Part shown: positions 47,656-56,376 of the stretch, piece by piece
How the letters are laid out: each line of letters starts with the position of its first letter
Position numbering within the stretch: the stretch's first letter is position 1
Source: Saccharopolyspora sp. SCSIO 74807
GTDB taxonomy: Bacteria > Actinomycetota > Actinomycetes > Mycobacteriales > Pseudonocardiaceae
Direction of reading: 5' to 3'
Assembly (NCBI RefSeq): GCF_037023755.1
Contig: NZ_CP146100.1
Location: 3,106,001 to 3,170,000, forward strand
Length of the DNA stretch: 64,000 nucleotides
Made by a program: the position numbers and the translations under genes
Notes under the pieces: generated by a model
What the model was told of the DNA's origin: nothing
The model's database searches: none
Seen by the model: the letters and a program-made list of their open reading frames with translations, nothing else

Positions 47656-48774
47656 ATGAAGACCGAAGGAGCCCTGCTCTGGGAACCGGGCACCCGATCC
47701 GGCTGGAGCGTCGAGGAGATCGAGCTCGACCCGCCGAAGGAACGGGAAGTGCTGGTCAAGCTGGCCGCCTCCGGAATCTGCCACAGTGACGACCACCTCG
47801 ACACCGGCGACCTGCCGCTGGACTGGAAGCCGATCCTCGGCGGGCACGAAGGCGCGGGCGTGGTGCAGGAGGTCGGGCCCGGCGTCACCGAACTCGAAGT
47901 CGGCGACCACGTCGTGCTGTCCTTCCTGCCGTCCTGCGGGCACTGCGACATGTGCGTCAAAGGCAAGGCGAACATGTGCGCGCTCGGCGCCGGAGTGCTC
48001 GCCGGTTACGCGCCGGACGGCACCAAACGCGTCCACGCGCGCGGGCAAGGCGTCGGGGCGATGTCGTACCTGGGCACCTTCAGCCCCTACGTCGTGGCTC
48101 CGCTGGACGCCGCGGTGCGCATCGACGAGGACATCCCGCTGGACAAGGCGGCGCTGATCGGTTGCGGCGTGCCGACCGGCTGGGGTTCCTCGGTGTACGC
48201 CGCGGAGATCGAACTCGGCGACACGGTCGTCGTCTTCGGCGTCGGCGGAGTCGGCATGAACGCGGTGCAGGGCGCGGTGCACCGCGGCGCGAAGAACATC
48301 GTCGCCGTCGACCCGGTCTCCTACAAGCGCGACCAGGCCGCACTGTTCGGAGCCACGCACACCGCCGCCGACGCGGCCGAAGCCACCTCGATCGTCGAAG
48401 GCCTGACCAACGGGCAGATGGCCGACCGGGTGATCGTCACCGTGGGGGTTTGCTACTCGGACGTGCTCGCGCCCGCGGAAGTGCTGACCAAACGCGGTGG
48501 CGTGCTGGTGCTGACCTCCGCCGCCCCGGTCGCCCAGACCAGTACCGAGATCAACCTGTTCACCCTCGCGATGTCCGGCAAGCGGTTGCAGGGCTCGCTC
48601 TACGGCACGACCAACGCGCGCACGGACATCCCGCTGATCGCCGACATGTACCGCAACGGGCGGTTCAAGCTCGACGAGCTGATCACCCGCACCTACGACC
48701 TGCACGACATCAACCGCGCGTTCGCGGACATGCGGGAAGGCAAGAACATCCGCGGCGTGATCATGTTCGATTGA
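47656..48774 (+). CDS. NDMA-dependent zinc alcohol dehydrogenase
   Basis: The 372-residue product is a zinc MDR alcohol dehydrogenase: GICHSDDH (catalytic zinc), structural zinc cysteines CGHCDMCVKGKANMC, and Rossmann motif VFGVGGVGMNAVQGA. KTEGALLWEPGTRSGWSVEEIELDPP is the N-terminus of the NDMA-dependent group, which keep NAD bound and use another electron carrier, often linked to mycofactocin. ATG 47656 has GAAGGAG upstream. It is probably co-transcribed with the following NTF2-like gene. Confidence 0.88.
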   Translation: MKTEGALLWEPGTRSGWSVEEIELDPPKEREVLVKLAASGICHSDDHLDTGDLPLDWKPILGGHEGAGVVQEVGPGVTELEVGDHVVLSFLPSCGHCDMCVKGKANMCALGAGVLAGYAPDGTKRVHARGQGVGAMSYLGTFSPYVVAPLDAAVRIDEDIPLDKAALIGCGVPTGWGSSVYAAEIELGDTVVVFGVGGVGMNAVQGAVHRGAKNIVAVDPVSYKRDQAALFGATHTAADAAEATSIVEGLTNGQMADRVIVTVGVCYSDVLAPAEVLTKRGGVLVLTSAAPVAQTSTEINLFTLAMSGKRLQGSLYGTTNARTDIPLIADMYRNGRFKLDELITRTYDLHDINRAFADMREGKNIRGVIMFD

Positions 48775-48802
48775 TCCGCCGGCGCCGAGGGAAGGAGTCC
48801 GG

Positions 48803-49225
48803 ATGGGGATCGAAGACGGTGCGCAGGTCGTGCGCCGCTACCTCGACGCGGTCGGGGAGCTGGACCACGAAGCCCTCACCGCCACGTTCCATCCGCAAGT
48901 CGTCATGCTCCTGCCGTTCGCCCCGGAGGGCATTCCGCAGGAGATCTCCGGCAAGGACGCGGTGTCCGAGGCCATGAGCGGGATGTTCTCGCTCGTGACG
49001 CCGCTGAACTTCCGGGACTACCGGATCACCAGGCTGGAGGGGGAGCCGACCTACCTCGCGACCTACACCAGCGACTCCACGATCAGGTCGACCGGGCTGC
49101 CGTACCGGAACAACTACATCTCGTGGTTCACCGTGCAGGACGGCCTGATCTCGCGCTTCGCCGAGTACTTCGACCCGATGGTCTTCGCCAAGGCCATGGG
49201 CGCCACGGTGCAGATGCCCGGTTGA
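48803..49225 (+). CDS. SnoaL/NTF2-like protein
   Basis: The 140-residue product has the cone-fold pattern of SnoaL-like proteins (VVRRYLDAVGELDHEALTATF, YLATYTSDST, ISWFTVQDGLISRFAEYFDP). The ribosome site GAAGGAGTCCGG nearly repeats the one before the dehydrogenase, 28 bp upstream. It may isomerise, hydrolyse or bind a small molecule in the dehydrogenase pathway; the reaction is unknown. Confidence 0.78.
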   Translation: MGIEDGAQVVRRYLDAVGELDHEALTATFHPQVVMLLPFAPEGIPQEISGKDAVSEAMSGMFSLVTPLNFRDYRITRLEGEPTYLATYTSDSTIRSTGLPYRNNYISWFTVQDGLISRFAEYFDPMVFAKAMGATVQMPG

Positions 49226-49339
49226 GCGCGCGGCGCATTTTCCGGGAAGCCGCCGGAATCGATGTTGTGAGCCGGTTCATCGCCGAGATCGTTGTACCGG
49301 CGAACCCGCCTTGGCACCGTGATGTCCGAGGAGGCGGGA

Positions 49340-49951
49340 ATGAGTCGATACGCGCGCGTGGCGTTCACCGACGCGGTCCGGGACATGCAGGTGGAGCAGG
49401 GCAGCCGCCCACCGCACCGCAGGGACCTGGGCTCGGCGGTGGGCGCCGACCCGGATCCGCTGGGTGAGCGGGAGACCGCGTTCATCAGCGAGCGGGACGG
49501 CTGCTACCTCGCGACCGTCGGTGCGACCGGCTGGCCGTACGTGCAGTTCCGCGGCGGTCCGCCCGGGTTCCTGCACGTGCTCGACCCCCGCACGCTCGGG
49601 TACGCGGACGTGCGGGGGAATCGGCAGTACATCACCGACGGGAACGTGCGCGGCGACGACCGGGTCGCCATGTTCTTCATGGACTACGCGCACCGCACCA
49701 GGCTCAAGCTGTTCGGGCGCGCGCAGGTGCGCGGCCTCGACGACGACCCGGCGTTGACCGCCGAGCTGAGCGAGCCGCGCACCGACGGCCGGGTGGAACG
49801 GTTGGTGCTGATCAACGTCGAGGGCTACGACTGGAACTGCCCGAAGCACATCCCGCACCGCTACTCCGCGGCAGACCTGGCCAAGCTGAACCACCGCGTG
49901 GACCAGCTCGAAGCGGAGAACGCAGCGCTGCGGGCCCGGCTCGGGGAGTGA
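49340..49951 (+). CDS. Pyridoxamine 5'-phosphate oxidase-like FMN protein
   Basis: The 203-residue product has the split-barrel flavin fold pattern of PNPOx-like proteins (ERDGCYLATVGATGWPYVQFRGG, YITDGNVRGDDRVAMFFMDYAHRTRLKLFG) and a C-terminal coiled-coil-like helix (LNHRVDQLEAENAALRARL). ATG 49340 follows GAGGAGG. The substrate is unknown. It abuts the VOC gene at its end (convergent, no gap). Confidence 0.8.
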   Translation: MSRYARVAFTDAVRDMQVEQGSRPPHRRDLGSAVGADPDPLGERETAFISERDGCYLATVGATGWPYVQFRGGPPGFLHVLDPRTLGYADVRGNRQYITDGNVRGDDRVAMFFMDYAHRTRLKLFGRAQVRGLDDDPALTAELSEPRTDGRVERLVLINVEGYDWNCPKHIPHRYSAADLAKLNHRVDQLEAENAALRARLGE

Positions 49952-50431
49952 TCAGGCGGTGCCTTCGTAGGCTTTGCGCAGGGCCTTCACGTCGAGCTTG
50001 TGCATGGTGTACATCGCCTGCTTGAGGCGGTCGGTGCGCGCCTGGTCCGGGTCGCGCAGCATCTCGAACAGCTCCTGCGGCGCGACCTGCCAGGAGAGCC
50101 CGAAGCGGTCCTTGAGCCAGCCGCACGGTCCCTGCTCACCGCCGCCCGCGAGCAGCTGCTCGGTGCGCCGGTCCACCTCTTCCTGCGACTCGCAGTCCAC
50201 CATCAGCGAGATGGCTTCGGTGAAGTGGAACAGCGGGCCGCCGTTGAGCCCGACGAATCGCCGCCCGAACAGCTCGAACTCGACGGTCAGCACGCTGCCC
50301 GCCGGTCCTGGCCCGGATTCGCCGTTGCGCATGACTTCGACGATCCGGGCGTCCTCGAATATCGAGGTGTAGAACTCCGCGGCTTCCTCGGCCTGACCGT
50401 CGAACCACAGGCACGCGGTGATCTTGTTCAT
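49952..50431 (-). CDS. VOC/PhnB-like protein
   Basis: The 159-residue product has the glyoxalase-fold pattern of the PhnB-like group (KITACLWFDGQAEEAAEFYTS, FRFVGLNGGPLFHFTEAISL, GWLKDRFGLSWQVAP). Such proteins are often annotated as 3-demethylubiquinone methyltransferase, but the fold gives no proof of that activity. ATG 50431 has GGGAGG upstream. Confidence 0.82.
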   Translation of the reverse strand: MNKITACLWFDGQAEEAAEFYTSIFEDARIVEVMRNGESGPGPAGSVLTVEFELFGRRFVGLNGGPLFHFTEAISLMVDCESQEEVDRRTEQLLAGGGEQGPCGWLKDRFGLSWQVAPQELFEMLRDPDQARTDRLKQAMYTMHKLDVKALRKAYEGTA

Positions 50432-50654
50432 GGGCTTGCCTCCCGTAGCTGCGTTGTCCCGATGAGGACTCCGCGGGCCGGGGAAACTCATCGCGAACGA
50501 CAGCGGTACCGGTCGGGGCGGTACCGCGAGAGCAGGGCAACGTTACGAGCAGCGGCCGGCCGAGGAAGATGCCGTTGCGAATGATCAGCACCACCCGAGC
50601 TGAGCCGTGACCGGGCGAAGCGGGAACAGCGCCGCACGGAGGAACGGGGTCCCT

Positions 50655-50900
50655 TCAGCAGCAGCGCGAACCGGGATTCGTGTCGCCGCGATCGACGTGC
50701 CGCCGCCAGAACTCCCGCTCGCCGAGCGGAGTGCCGGCAGGGTGGTGCGCGCGGTGGTGCTCCAAGTACCGCTCGTAGGCCGTTTCGCCGACGATGCCGC
50801 GCAGGATCTGCCAGCCCGAGCGCACTGCGCTGCGGAACCGGGCCCAAGCCGCCCGGGACGCGGAACCCCGCGCCCCGGGTGCGCCTGCTGGCGAACTCAT
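50655..50900 (-). CDS. YbdD/YjiX family small protein
   Basis: The 81-residue product has LRGIVGETAYERYLEHHRAHHP and ends in GSRCC, the signature of YbdD/YjiX (DUF466) proteins. Its ATG overlaps the cstA stop (ATGA). These small proteins accompany CstA-type transporters and appear needed for their function. An N-terminal Ala/Gly/Ser-rich tail of about 15 residues precedes the domain. Confidence 0.85.
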   Translation of the reverse strand: MSSPAGAPGARGSASRAAWARFRSAVRSGWQILRGIVGETAYERYLEHHRAHHPAGTPLGEREFWRRHVDRGDTNPGSRCC

Positions 50901-53089
50901 GTGCCCGCCCCGATTTCCGCGCGCTCGCGCTGCTGCTGCCGTTCCTCGGCGGTGGGGATCAGCCCGGACGGCGCCCACAGCTGCGACTCGGTGTGCGGCA
51001 CCTCGGTGTCCGGAAGCGGCTCGGTCGTGCGCAGCGCCTTGATCCACACCCGGATCGCGTCCACCAGCACGATGATGATCAGCACCGCGAACAGCACGCT
51101 GAGCACACCGTCCACAGTGGAGTTGGTGACCACCTTGTGCATCTCGTCGACGGTGCTCGCCGATCCCTTGCTGGTCTGGCCCGCATCGATCGCCGCCTGG
51201 TACGAGGCGCGCTGGGCGAAGAAGCCGAGCTTCGGGTCGGGGGAGAAGACCTTCTGCCAGCTCGCGGTCAGCGTCACCACCGCGTCCCAGGCCAGCGGCA
51301 CGATCGTCACCCAGGCGTACTTAGCCCGCCCGCGCTTGATCAGGATCGTGGTGGCCACCGCCAGCGCCACCGCCGCGAGCAACTGGTTGGCGATGCCGAA
51401 CAGGGGGAACAGCTGGTTGATCCCGCCCAGCGGGTCGTTGACCCCGGCCCACAGGAAGTAGCCCCAGCCGCCGACGATCGCCGCGCTGGACAGCCAGATG
51501 CCCGGCTTCCAGGTCACGTCCCCGAAGCGCTTCCACACGTTGCCGACCGTGTCCTGCAGCATGAAGCGGCCGACCCGGGTGCCCGCGTCCACCGTGGTCA
51601 GGATGAACAGCGCCTCGAACATGACCGCGAAGTGGTACCAGAACGCCCGCATCGCGTCGCCGCCCATGACCTGCGAGAACACATCGGACAGGCCGAGCGC
51701 GAGAGTCGGTGCGCCGCCGCTGCGCCCGACCAGGGTCTGCTCCTCGACCGCGGCGGCCGCTGCCGCGAGCTGCTCCGGGCTGATCTGGAACCCGATTCCG
51801 GCCACGGCTTGCGAGGCGGATTGCACGGAGTCGCCGAGCGCCGAGCTGGGCATGTTCATCGCGTAGTACATGCCGGGGTCGATGATGCAGGCCGCGGCCA
51901 GCGCCATGATCGCCACGAAGGACTCGGTGAGCATCCCGCCGTAGCCGATGACCCGGACCTGCGACTCCTTCTCGATCAGCTTCGGCGTGGTGCCGGAGGA
52001 CACCAGCGCGTGGAAGCCGGACAGCGCGCCGCAGGCGATCTGGATGAACACGAACGGGAACAGCGCGCCCGCGAACACCGGCCCCTGGCCGTTCCAGGCG
52101 AACTCGGTGACCGCCTCGGTCTTCATGGCGGGCATCGCGATCACGATCGAGATCGCCAGCATCACGATGACGCCGACCTTCATGAACGTGCTCAGGTAGT
52201 CCCGCGGTGCCAGCAGCATCCACACCGGCAGCACCGAGGCGACGAACCCGTAGACGATCAGCGCGAACACGACCTCGTTGCCGGTGAGCGTGAACGTCTC
52301 GGCCAGCGCGGAGTCGGCGACCCAGCTGCCGCCGACGATGCTCAGCAGCAGCAGGACGATGCCGATGATCGAGGTCTCGATGATCCGGCCGGGCCGCACG
52401 TAGCGCAGGTAGAAACCCATGAACAGCGCGATCGGGATCGTCATGCCGATCGAGAAGCTGCCCCACGGCGAGCCCTTCAGCGCGCCGACCACGACCAGCG
52501 CCAGCACCGCCAGCAGGATGATCATGATGGCGAGCACCGCGACCAGCGCCGCCGCACCGCCGACCGGGCCGATCTCCTCGCGGGCCATCTGCCCGAGGCT
52601 GCGCCCGTTGCGCCGGGTGGAGAAGAACAGCACCACCATGTCCTGCACCGCACCGGCGAACACGACTCCGACGATGATCCAGATCGTGCCGGGCAGGTAA
52701 CCCATCTGCGCGGCCAGCACCGGGCCGACCAGCGGCCCGGCACCGGCGATCGCGGCGAAGTGGTGGCCGAACAGCACCCGGCGGTCGGTCGGCTGGAAGT
52801 CGGTCGCGTTGTTCAGCCGTTCCGCGGGGGTCGCGCGGGTGTCGTCCACCCGCAGCACCCGTTTCGCGATGAACCGGGCGTAGAAGCGGTAGGCGATCGC
52901 GTACGAGGCCAGCGCGGCGAACACCAGCCAGGCGGCGGAGATCTCCTCGCCGCGGCTGATCGCGATGACCCCCCAAGCGACGGCGCCGACCGCCGCCACC
53001 AGCACCCACGTGATGATCTGCGCAGGGCTCCACTTGCGTCGCTGCGGTGACCCGCCGCTTGGGGTCGCCGTTGTCGTCGTGCTCGCCAC
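50897..53089 (-). CDS. cstA: CstA-family carbon-starvation transporter
   Basis: The 730-residue protein is a multi-pass membrane transporter of the CstA family, which imports pyruvate or peptides. Conserved stretches include VLFGHHFAAIAGAGPLVGPVL, IACGALSGFHALVSSGTTPK and FEALFILTTVDAGTRVGRFML. About 16-18 hydrophobic segments are visible. A much longer open frame reaches 54565; GTG 53089 with GGGGAC upstream gives the family N-terminus. It is coupled to ybdD. Confidence 0.9.
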   Translation of the reverse strand: MASTTTTATPSGGSPQRRKWSPAQIITWVLVAAVGAVAWGVIAISRGEEISAAWLVFAALASYAIAYRFYARFIAKRVLRVDDTRATPAERLNNATDFQPTDRRVLFGHHFAAIAGAGPLVGPVLAAQMGYLPGTIWIIVGVVFAGAVQDMVVLFFSTRRNGRSLGQMAREEIGPVGGAAALVAVLAIMIILLAVLALVVVGALKGSPWGSFSIGMTIPIALFMGFYLRYVRPGRIIETSIIGIVLLLLSIVGGSWVADSALAETFTLTGNEVVFALIVYGFVASVLPVWMLLAPRDYLSTFMKVGVIVMLAISIVIAMPAMKTEAVTEFAWNGQGPVFAGALFPFVFIQIACGALSGFHALVSSGTTPKLIEKESQVRVIGYGGMLTESFVAIMALAAACIIDPGMYYAMNMPSSALGDSVQSASQAVAGIGFQISPEQLAAAAAAVEEQTLVGRSGGAPTLALGLSDVFSQVMGGDAMRAFWYHFAVMFEALFILTTVDAGTRVGRFMLQDTVGNVWKRFGDVTWKPGIWLSSAAIVGGWGYFLWAGVNDPLGGINQLFPLFGIANQLLAAVALAVATTILIKRGRAKYAWVTIVPLAWDAVVTLTASWQKVFSPDPKLGFFAQRASYQAAIDAGQTSKGSASTVDEMHKVVTNSTVDGVLSVLFAVLIIIVLVDAIRVWIKALRTTEPLPDTEVPHTESQLWAPSGLIPTAEERQQQRERAEIGAGT

Positions 53090-53313
53090 CGTCCCCGGAC
53101 TCCGTTCTGCGATCGCGATCTTCGCGGGCGCATCGTGCTGATCTGATCGCACTGATGTGCAAAGCAGTCGCAAGGATCTGCCTGCGATGTCCTCGATGTC
53201 CAGTGGAAGACCGGGAAGTAATCGGGATGTAAGAGACTTCGCCGGTCGCCCGCACATTTGCGGCCGGGGATGTTGCGCCGGGGCCACCGCCGCACCGGTG
53301 GCCCCGCCCCGGC

Positions 53314-54138
53314 TCAGCCGTTGTGCTTGGCCACCACGGACGCGAACTGGTCCAGCCGCGCCAGCGACTCGTCGCGCGGCTCCGTCGGCAGGTAGAACAG
53401 CAACCGGTCCACCCCGGCCTGCTCGTACTCCTCCACGACCGCCTCGCGCGGCGCGGCGTACAGCGAAACCGGAACCCGCCAGCCCGCCTGGTCGCGGACC
53501 TTGCTGATCAGGTCGCCGAGGTTCTCGACACCTGCGCGGGGGAGCCAGCCGCCGCCGTACTCGGCCACCCGCCGGAACGCGCGGTCGCTCTCGCCGCCGA
53601 TGTAGATCGGCGGGTGCGGGCGCTGCACCGGCTTCGGCCACGCGTAGATCGGGTCGAAGTCGACGTGCTCGCCGTGGAACTCGGCCTCGTCCTTCGTCCA
53701 GATCTCCCGCATGGCCCGGATCCGCTCGTCCATCAGCGCGCCGCGGGTGCGCGGGTCGGTGCCGTGGTTGCGCATCTCCTCGCGGTTCCAGCCCGCGCCG
53801 ATGCCGAACAGCGCCCGCCCGCCGGAGACCAGGTCGAGGCTGGCGACCTCCTTGGCGGTGGTGATCGGGTCCCGCTCGATCATCAGCGCGATCCCGGTCC
53901 CGAGCAGCAGGTTGTCGGTGACCGCCGCGGCCGCGGTGAGGCTCACGAACGGGTCCAGCGTGCGGTAGTACATCCGCGGCAGGTCGCCGCCGCCCGGGTA
54001 CGGGGTCTCCCGGCTGACCGGGATGTGCGTGTGCTCGGCGAGGAACATCGCGTCGAACCCGCGCTGCTCCAGCGCGCGACCGAGTTCCGCCGGGCCGATG
54101 CCCTCGTCGGTGTTGAACGTCGAGATGCCGAATTTCAT
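53314..54138 (-). CDS. LLM-class (F420-type) oxidoreductase
   Basis: The 274-residue product is a luciferase-like TIM-barrel protein (KFGISTFNTDEGIGPAELGR, LLLGTGIALMIERDPITTAKEVASLDLVSGGR, GIGAGWNREEMRNHG). This subgroup in actinobacteria usually uses coenzyme F420. The substrate is unknown. ATG 54138 fits the family; the frame runs upstream as a shadow. It is divergent from the sigma-factor operon. Confidence 0.87.
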   Translation of the reverse strand: MKFGISTFNTDEGIGPAELGRALEQRGFDAMFLAEHTHIPVSRETPYPGGGDLPRMYYRTLDPFVSLTAAAAVTDNLLLGTGIALMIERDPITTAKEVASLDLVSGGRALFGIGAGWNREEMRNHGTDPRTRGALMDERIRAMREIWTKDEAEFHGEHVDFDPIYAWPKPVQRPHPPIYIGGESDRAFRRVAEYGGGWLPRAGVENLGDLISKVRDQAGWRVPVSLYAAPREAVVEEYEQAGVDRLLFYLPTEPRDESLARLDQFASVVAKHNG

Positions 54139-54536
54139 GGCCGTTGAGGCGGCCGGGAGGCCGCCTATCCTCCCATCCGATCGCGCCGGTTGCTTCGCCG
54201 ACGGTAGTCGACCGCCACCGCCGCGGCATCGGGTGCGTCGGTGGTGCCGCGGTGGTCCCGGAGATCGTCGATCTCCGGCGCGCGCAACCGGAGTCGCGTA
54301 TGTCCAATTCGGACAGATCGGTGCGGGTGGGGCAGTGCGCAACCGCCGGGCGGTGCCGTTCGGCCTGCCGCGACCGGCCGAACAGGACCCGTCCATCCGG
54401 CACCCGCGGTGTCCCCGGCGATCCACTCCGTAATCGCGCGTCCGGCGGGCGATAAGCTGACCTCCTCCACCGGTCGGCGTCTCGGCTGCGAAACCGGTAT
54501 GCGTCGGCTGCCAACCGCCAAGGAGGTCTGGGCGTC
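54139..54536. other. Divergent intergenic region before the sigma-factor operon
   Basis: No convincing gene was found between the LLM oxidoreductase and the upstream ORF at 54537. It should hold both promoters. An in-frame continuation of the sigma gene runs through it to 54241 but has no ribosome site and no family-like residues. Confidence 0.5.
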
Positions 54537-54611
54537 ATGGACAGATGTGACGGTTTCGATCGCATTGCCCGTGACCGCCCGGCCGGGCGACGGGCTGGCG
54601 GCCATGGATGA
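54537..54611 (+). CDS. Upstream ORF overlapping the sigma factor start
   Basis: ATG 54537 has the best ribosome site of the region (AAGGAGGT, 54520-54527, 9-base spacing) and encodes 24 residues (begins MDRCDGFDRIARDRPAGR), ending in TGA 54609-54611. That stop overlaps the sigma factor ATG at 54604 by 8 bases in another frame. It may couple translation of the sigma factor, or the sigma start may have been altered by a frame change. The peptide has no recognised motif. Confidence 0.45.
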   Translation: MDRCDGFDRIARDRPAGRRAGGHG

Positions 54612-55095
54612 ACTGACGACCAAGCTGACCGAGCTCTACCAGGACAACTACCGGCAACTGCTGCGGATCGCGGTGCTGCTCGTGGACGATCGGGCTGCCG
54701 CGGAGGACATCGTGCAGGACGCCTTCGTGCGGGTCTACGACTCCCGCGCGCGGCTGCGCGACCCGGACAAGGCGCTGGCGTTCCTGCGCCAAGCGGTGCT
54801 CAACCGCGCTCGGTCGGTGCTGCGGCGCCGGAAGGTCGCCAAGCGCTACCAGCCCCGGATCGCCACCGAGGACTCCCGCCCGGACGACACCGGCCGCGGC
54901 TTGGACCGGGCGGTGCTGGCCGACGCGCTCACGCAGTTACCCCGCAGGCAGCGGGAAGCGGTCGTGCTGCGCTACTACGCGGACTTCAGCGAAGCGCGCA
55001 CCGCGGAGTTGATGGGCGTCAGCCAGGGCGCGGTGAAGTCGTACTGCTCGCGCGGGGTGGCGCGGCTGTCGGATCTGCTGCGGGAGCGGGTGTGA
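54604..55095 (+). CDS. ECF RNA polymerase sigma factor
   Basis: The 163-residue product has sigma-2 (LLRIAVLLVDDRAAAEDIVQDAFVRVYD) and sigma-4 (LPRRQREAVVLRYYADFSEARTAELM) domains only, the SigE/SigM-like type common in actinomycetes. ATG 54604 is chosen because it gives a compact N-terminus, but it lacks a ribosome site of its own and is probably reached through the upstream ORF. GTG codons up to 54546 are alternatives. The stop overlaps the membrane partner gene (GTGA). Confidence 0.85.
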   Translation: MDELTTKLTELYQDNYRQLLRIAVLLVDDRAAAEDIVQDAFVRVYDSRARLRDPDKALAFLRQAVLNRARSVLRRRKVAKRYQPRIATEDSRPDDTGRGLDRAVLADALTQLPRRQREAVVLRYYADFSEARTAELMGVSQGAVKSYCSRGVARLSDLLRERV

Positions 55096-56129
55096 ACGAA
55101 CGAGAAGGCGCGCCGGAGGCCGCCGAACTGCGCAGCGGCCTGCACGCGCTGGTGGACGACGTCGAACCGCGCGGCGATGCGCTGGCGAAGCTGCTCGCCG
55201 CGCGGCGGCGCCATACCCGGAAGGCCCCGCGGCGCCCGCTGTTCGCGGTCGGCGGTGCCGCGGTCGCGGCCGCGGCCGTGTTCCTGGTCGCGCTGGTGGC
55301 GTTGCCCGGTGCGCCGCGCCGTCCGGAGCCGGTCAGCGTCGCGCCGAACAGCTACGTGGCCGCTTCCGCGGACGGGGAGCTGGCTTCGTACGACGTGCTC
55401 TCCGGCCGGCAAGTGCGCCCGCTGGCGCAGCTCGGTGCGCCCGTGCGGGGTGCGCCGGCCGCGGACGGCGTGCGGATTTTCGCGCGGATTCCGGCAGGTG
55501 GAGGCGAGGACGTCGTCGGCGTCTCCGCGGACGGAACGCGGTGGCGGGTCGCGCACGCAACCCGCCCGGGCTCGGTGCTCGCGGCCGGTGGCGGCCGGGT
55601 CGCGCACGTCGACGCCGATCAGGTCGTGGTGTCCGGAAGCGGTGCGGAGCAACGGATCCCGGTGCCCGCGGGACAGCGGGTGACCGACCTCGCGCTCGGC
55701 GGTGACGGCCGGTTGGCGGTGTTGACCTCGTCCGGTGCGGACAGTCAGCTGGGAGTCGTGCCGCCTGGCGCCACCACCATGCGGCCGCTCGCGCTGCCCG
55801 CGGGGACCTGCGGCCCGTTGGCGGTGACCTGGTCCGGCGGCAAGATCGCCGCGTTGAGCCCGGCCGCGTGCGACGGCTCATCTGGGCGGGTGCGGATCAC
55901 CACCGTCGACGAGAACGGGGAGATGATCGGCGCGGGTGCGCCGGTCGACCTCGGTGCGTTGCCCGGTCCGGAGCGGTTGCAGCTGTCCACCGACCCGCTC
56001 GGGCGGTTCCTGATCTCGGTCACCGGGGGAGGACAGTGGCTCGTCGACGGGTCCGCGGTGCGGCCGGTGCCGCGCGCGTGCGCGCCGTCCGGGGAGTGCG
56101 CGGCCGAACCCGGGACGTTCTGGGGCTGA
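55092..56129 (+). CDS. Membrane-anchored partner of the sigma factor (possible anti-sigma)
   Basis: The 345-residue product has a cytosolic N-terminus (about 1-48), one membrane span (about 50-72) and an extracytoplasmic domain rich in short strands and Gly/Asp turns, which suggests a beta-propeller. It is coupled to the sigma gene (GTGA). Position and topology suggest it holds the sigma factor at the membrane, but the HxxxCxxC zinc anti-sigma motif is absent, so the inhibitory role is inferred only from context. Confidence 0.65.
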   Translation: MNEREGAPEAAELRSGLHALVDDVEPRGDALAKLLAARRRHTRKAPRRPLFAVGGAAVAAAAVFLVALVALPGAPRRPEPVSVAPNSYVAASADGELASYDVLSGRQVRPLAQLGAPVRGAPAADGVRIFARIPAGGGEDVVGVSADGTRWRVAHATRPGSVLAAGGGRVAHVDADQVVVSGSGAEQRIPVPAGQRVTDLALGGDGRLAVLTSSGADSQLGVVPPGATTMRPLALPAGTCGPLAVTWSGGKIAALSPAACDGSSGRVRITTVDENGEMIGAGAPVDLGALPGPERLQLSTDPLGRFLISVTGGGQWLVDGSAVRPVPRACAPSGECAAEPGTFWG

Positions 56130-56376
56130 CTCCCCGGCCTGCGGCCGTCACCCGGCCCGCCGCCCGCCGAACGTGCCGGTGCTGCTCTGAACGGGCGAAC
56201 CCCGTCCGCCGCAGGACTCGGAGCCGCCCGCTCGCACCCGGCGACGCGGGCGCGCGTCGGCCAAGATCCCTCTCAGCCGGACTCATCTGCTGGTCGGACC
56301 CCATCCGTTGGTCGGAACCGACGCGCGAATCTCGCCAGGGGTGAGGAGATCGTCGCCCGTTCCTGCCCGCTCGTTC

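Noticed and set aside
50879-53050. A 723-codon plus-strand open frame opposite cstA
   Set aside because: Asp/Arg/His-rich shadow; cstA has conserved transporter motifs on the other strand.
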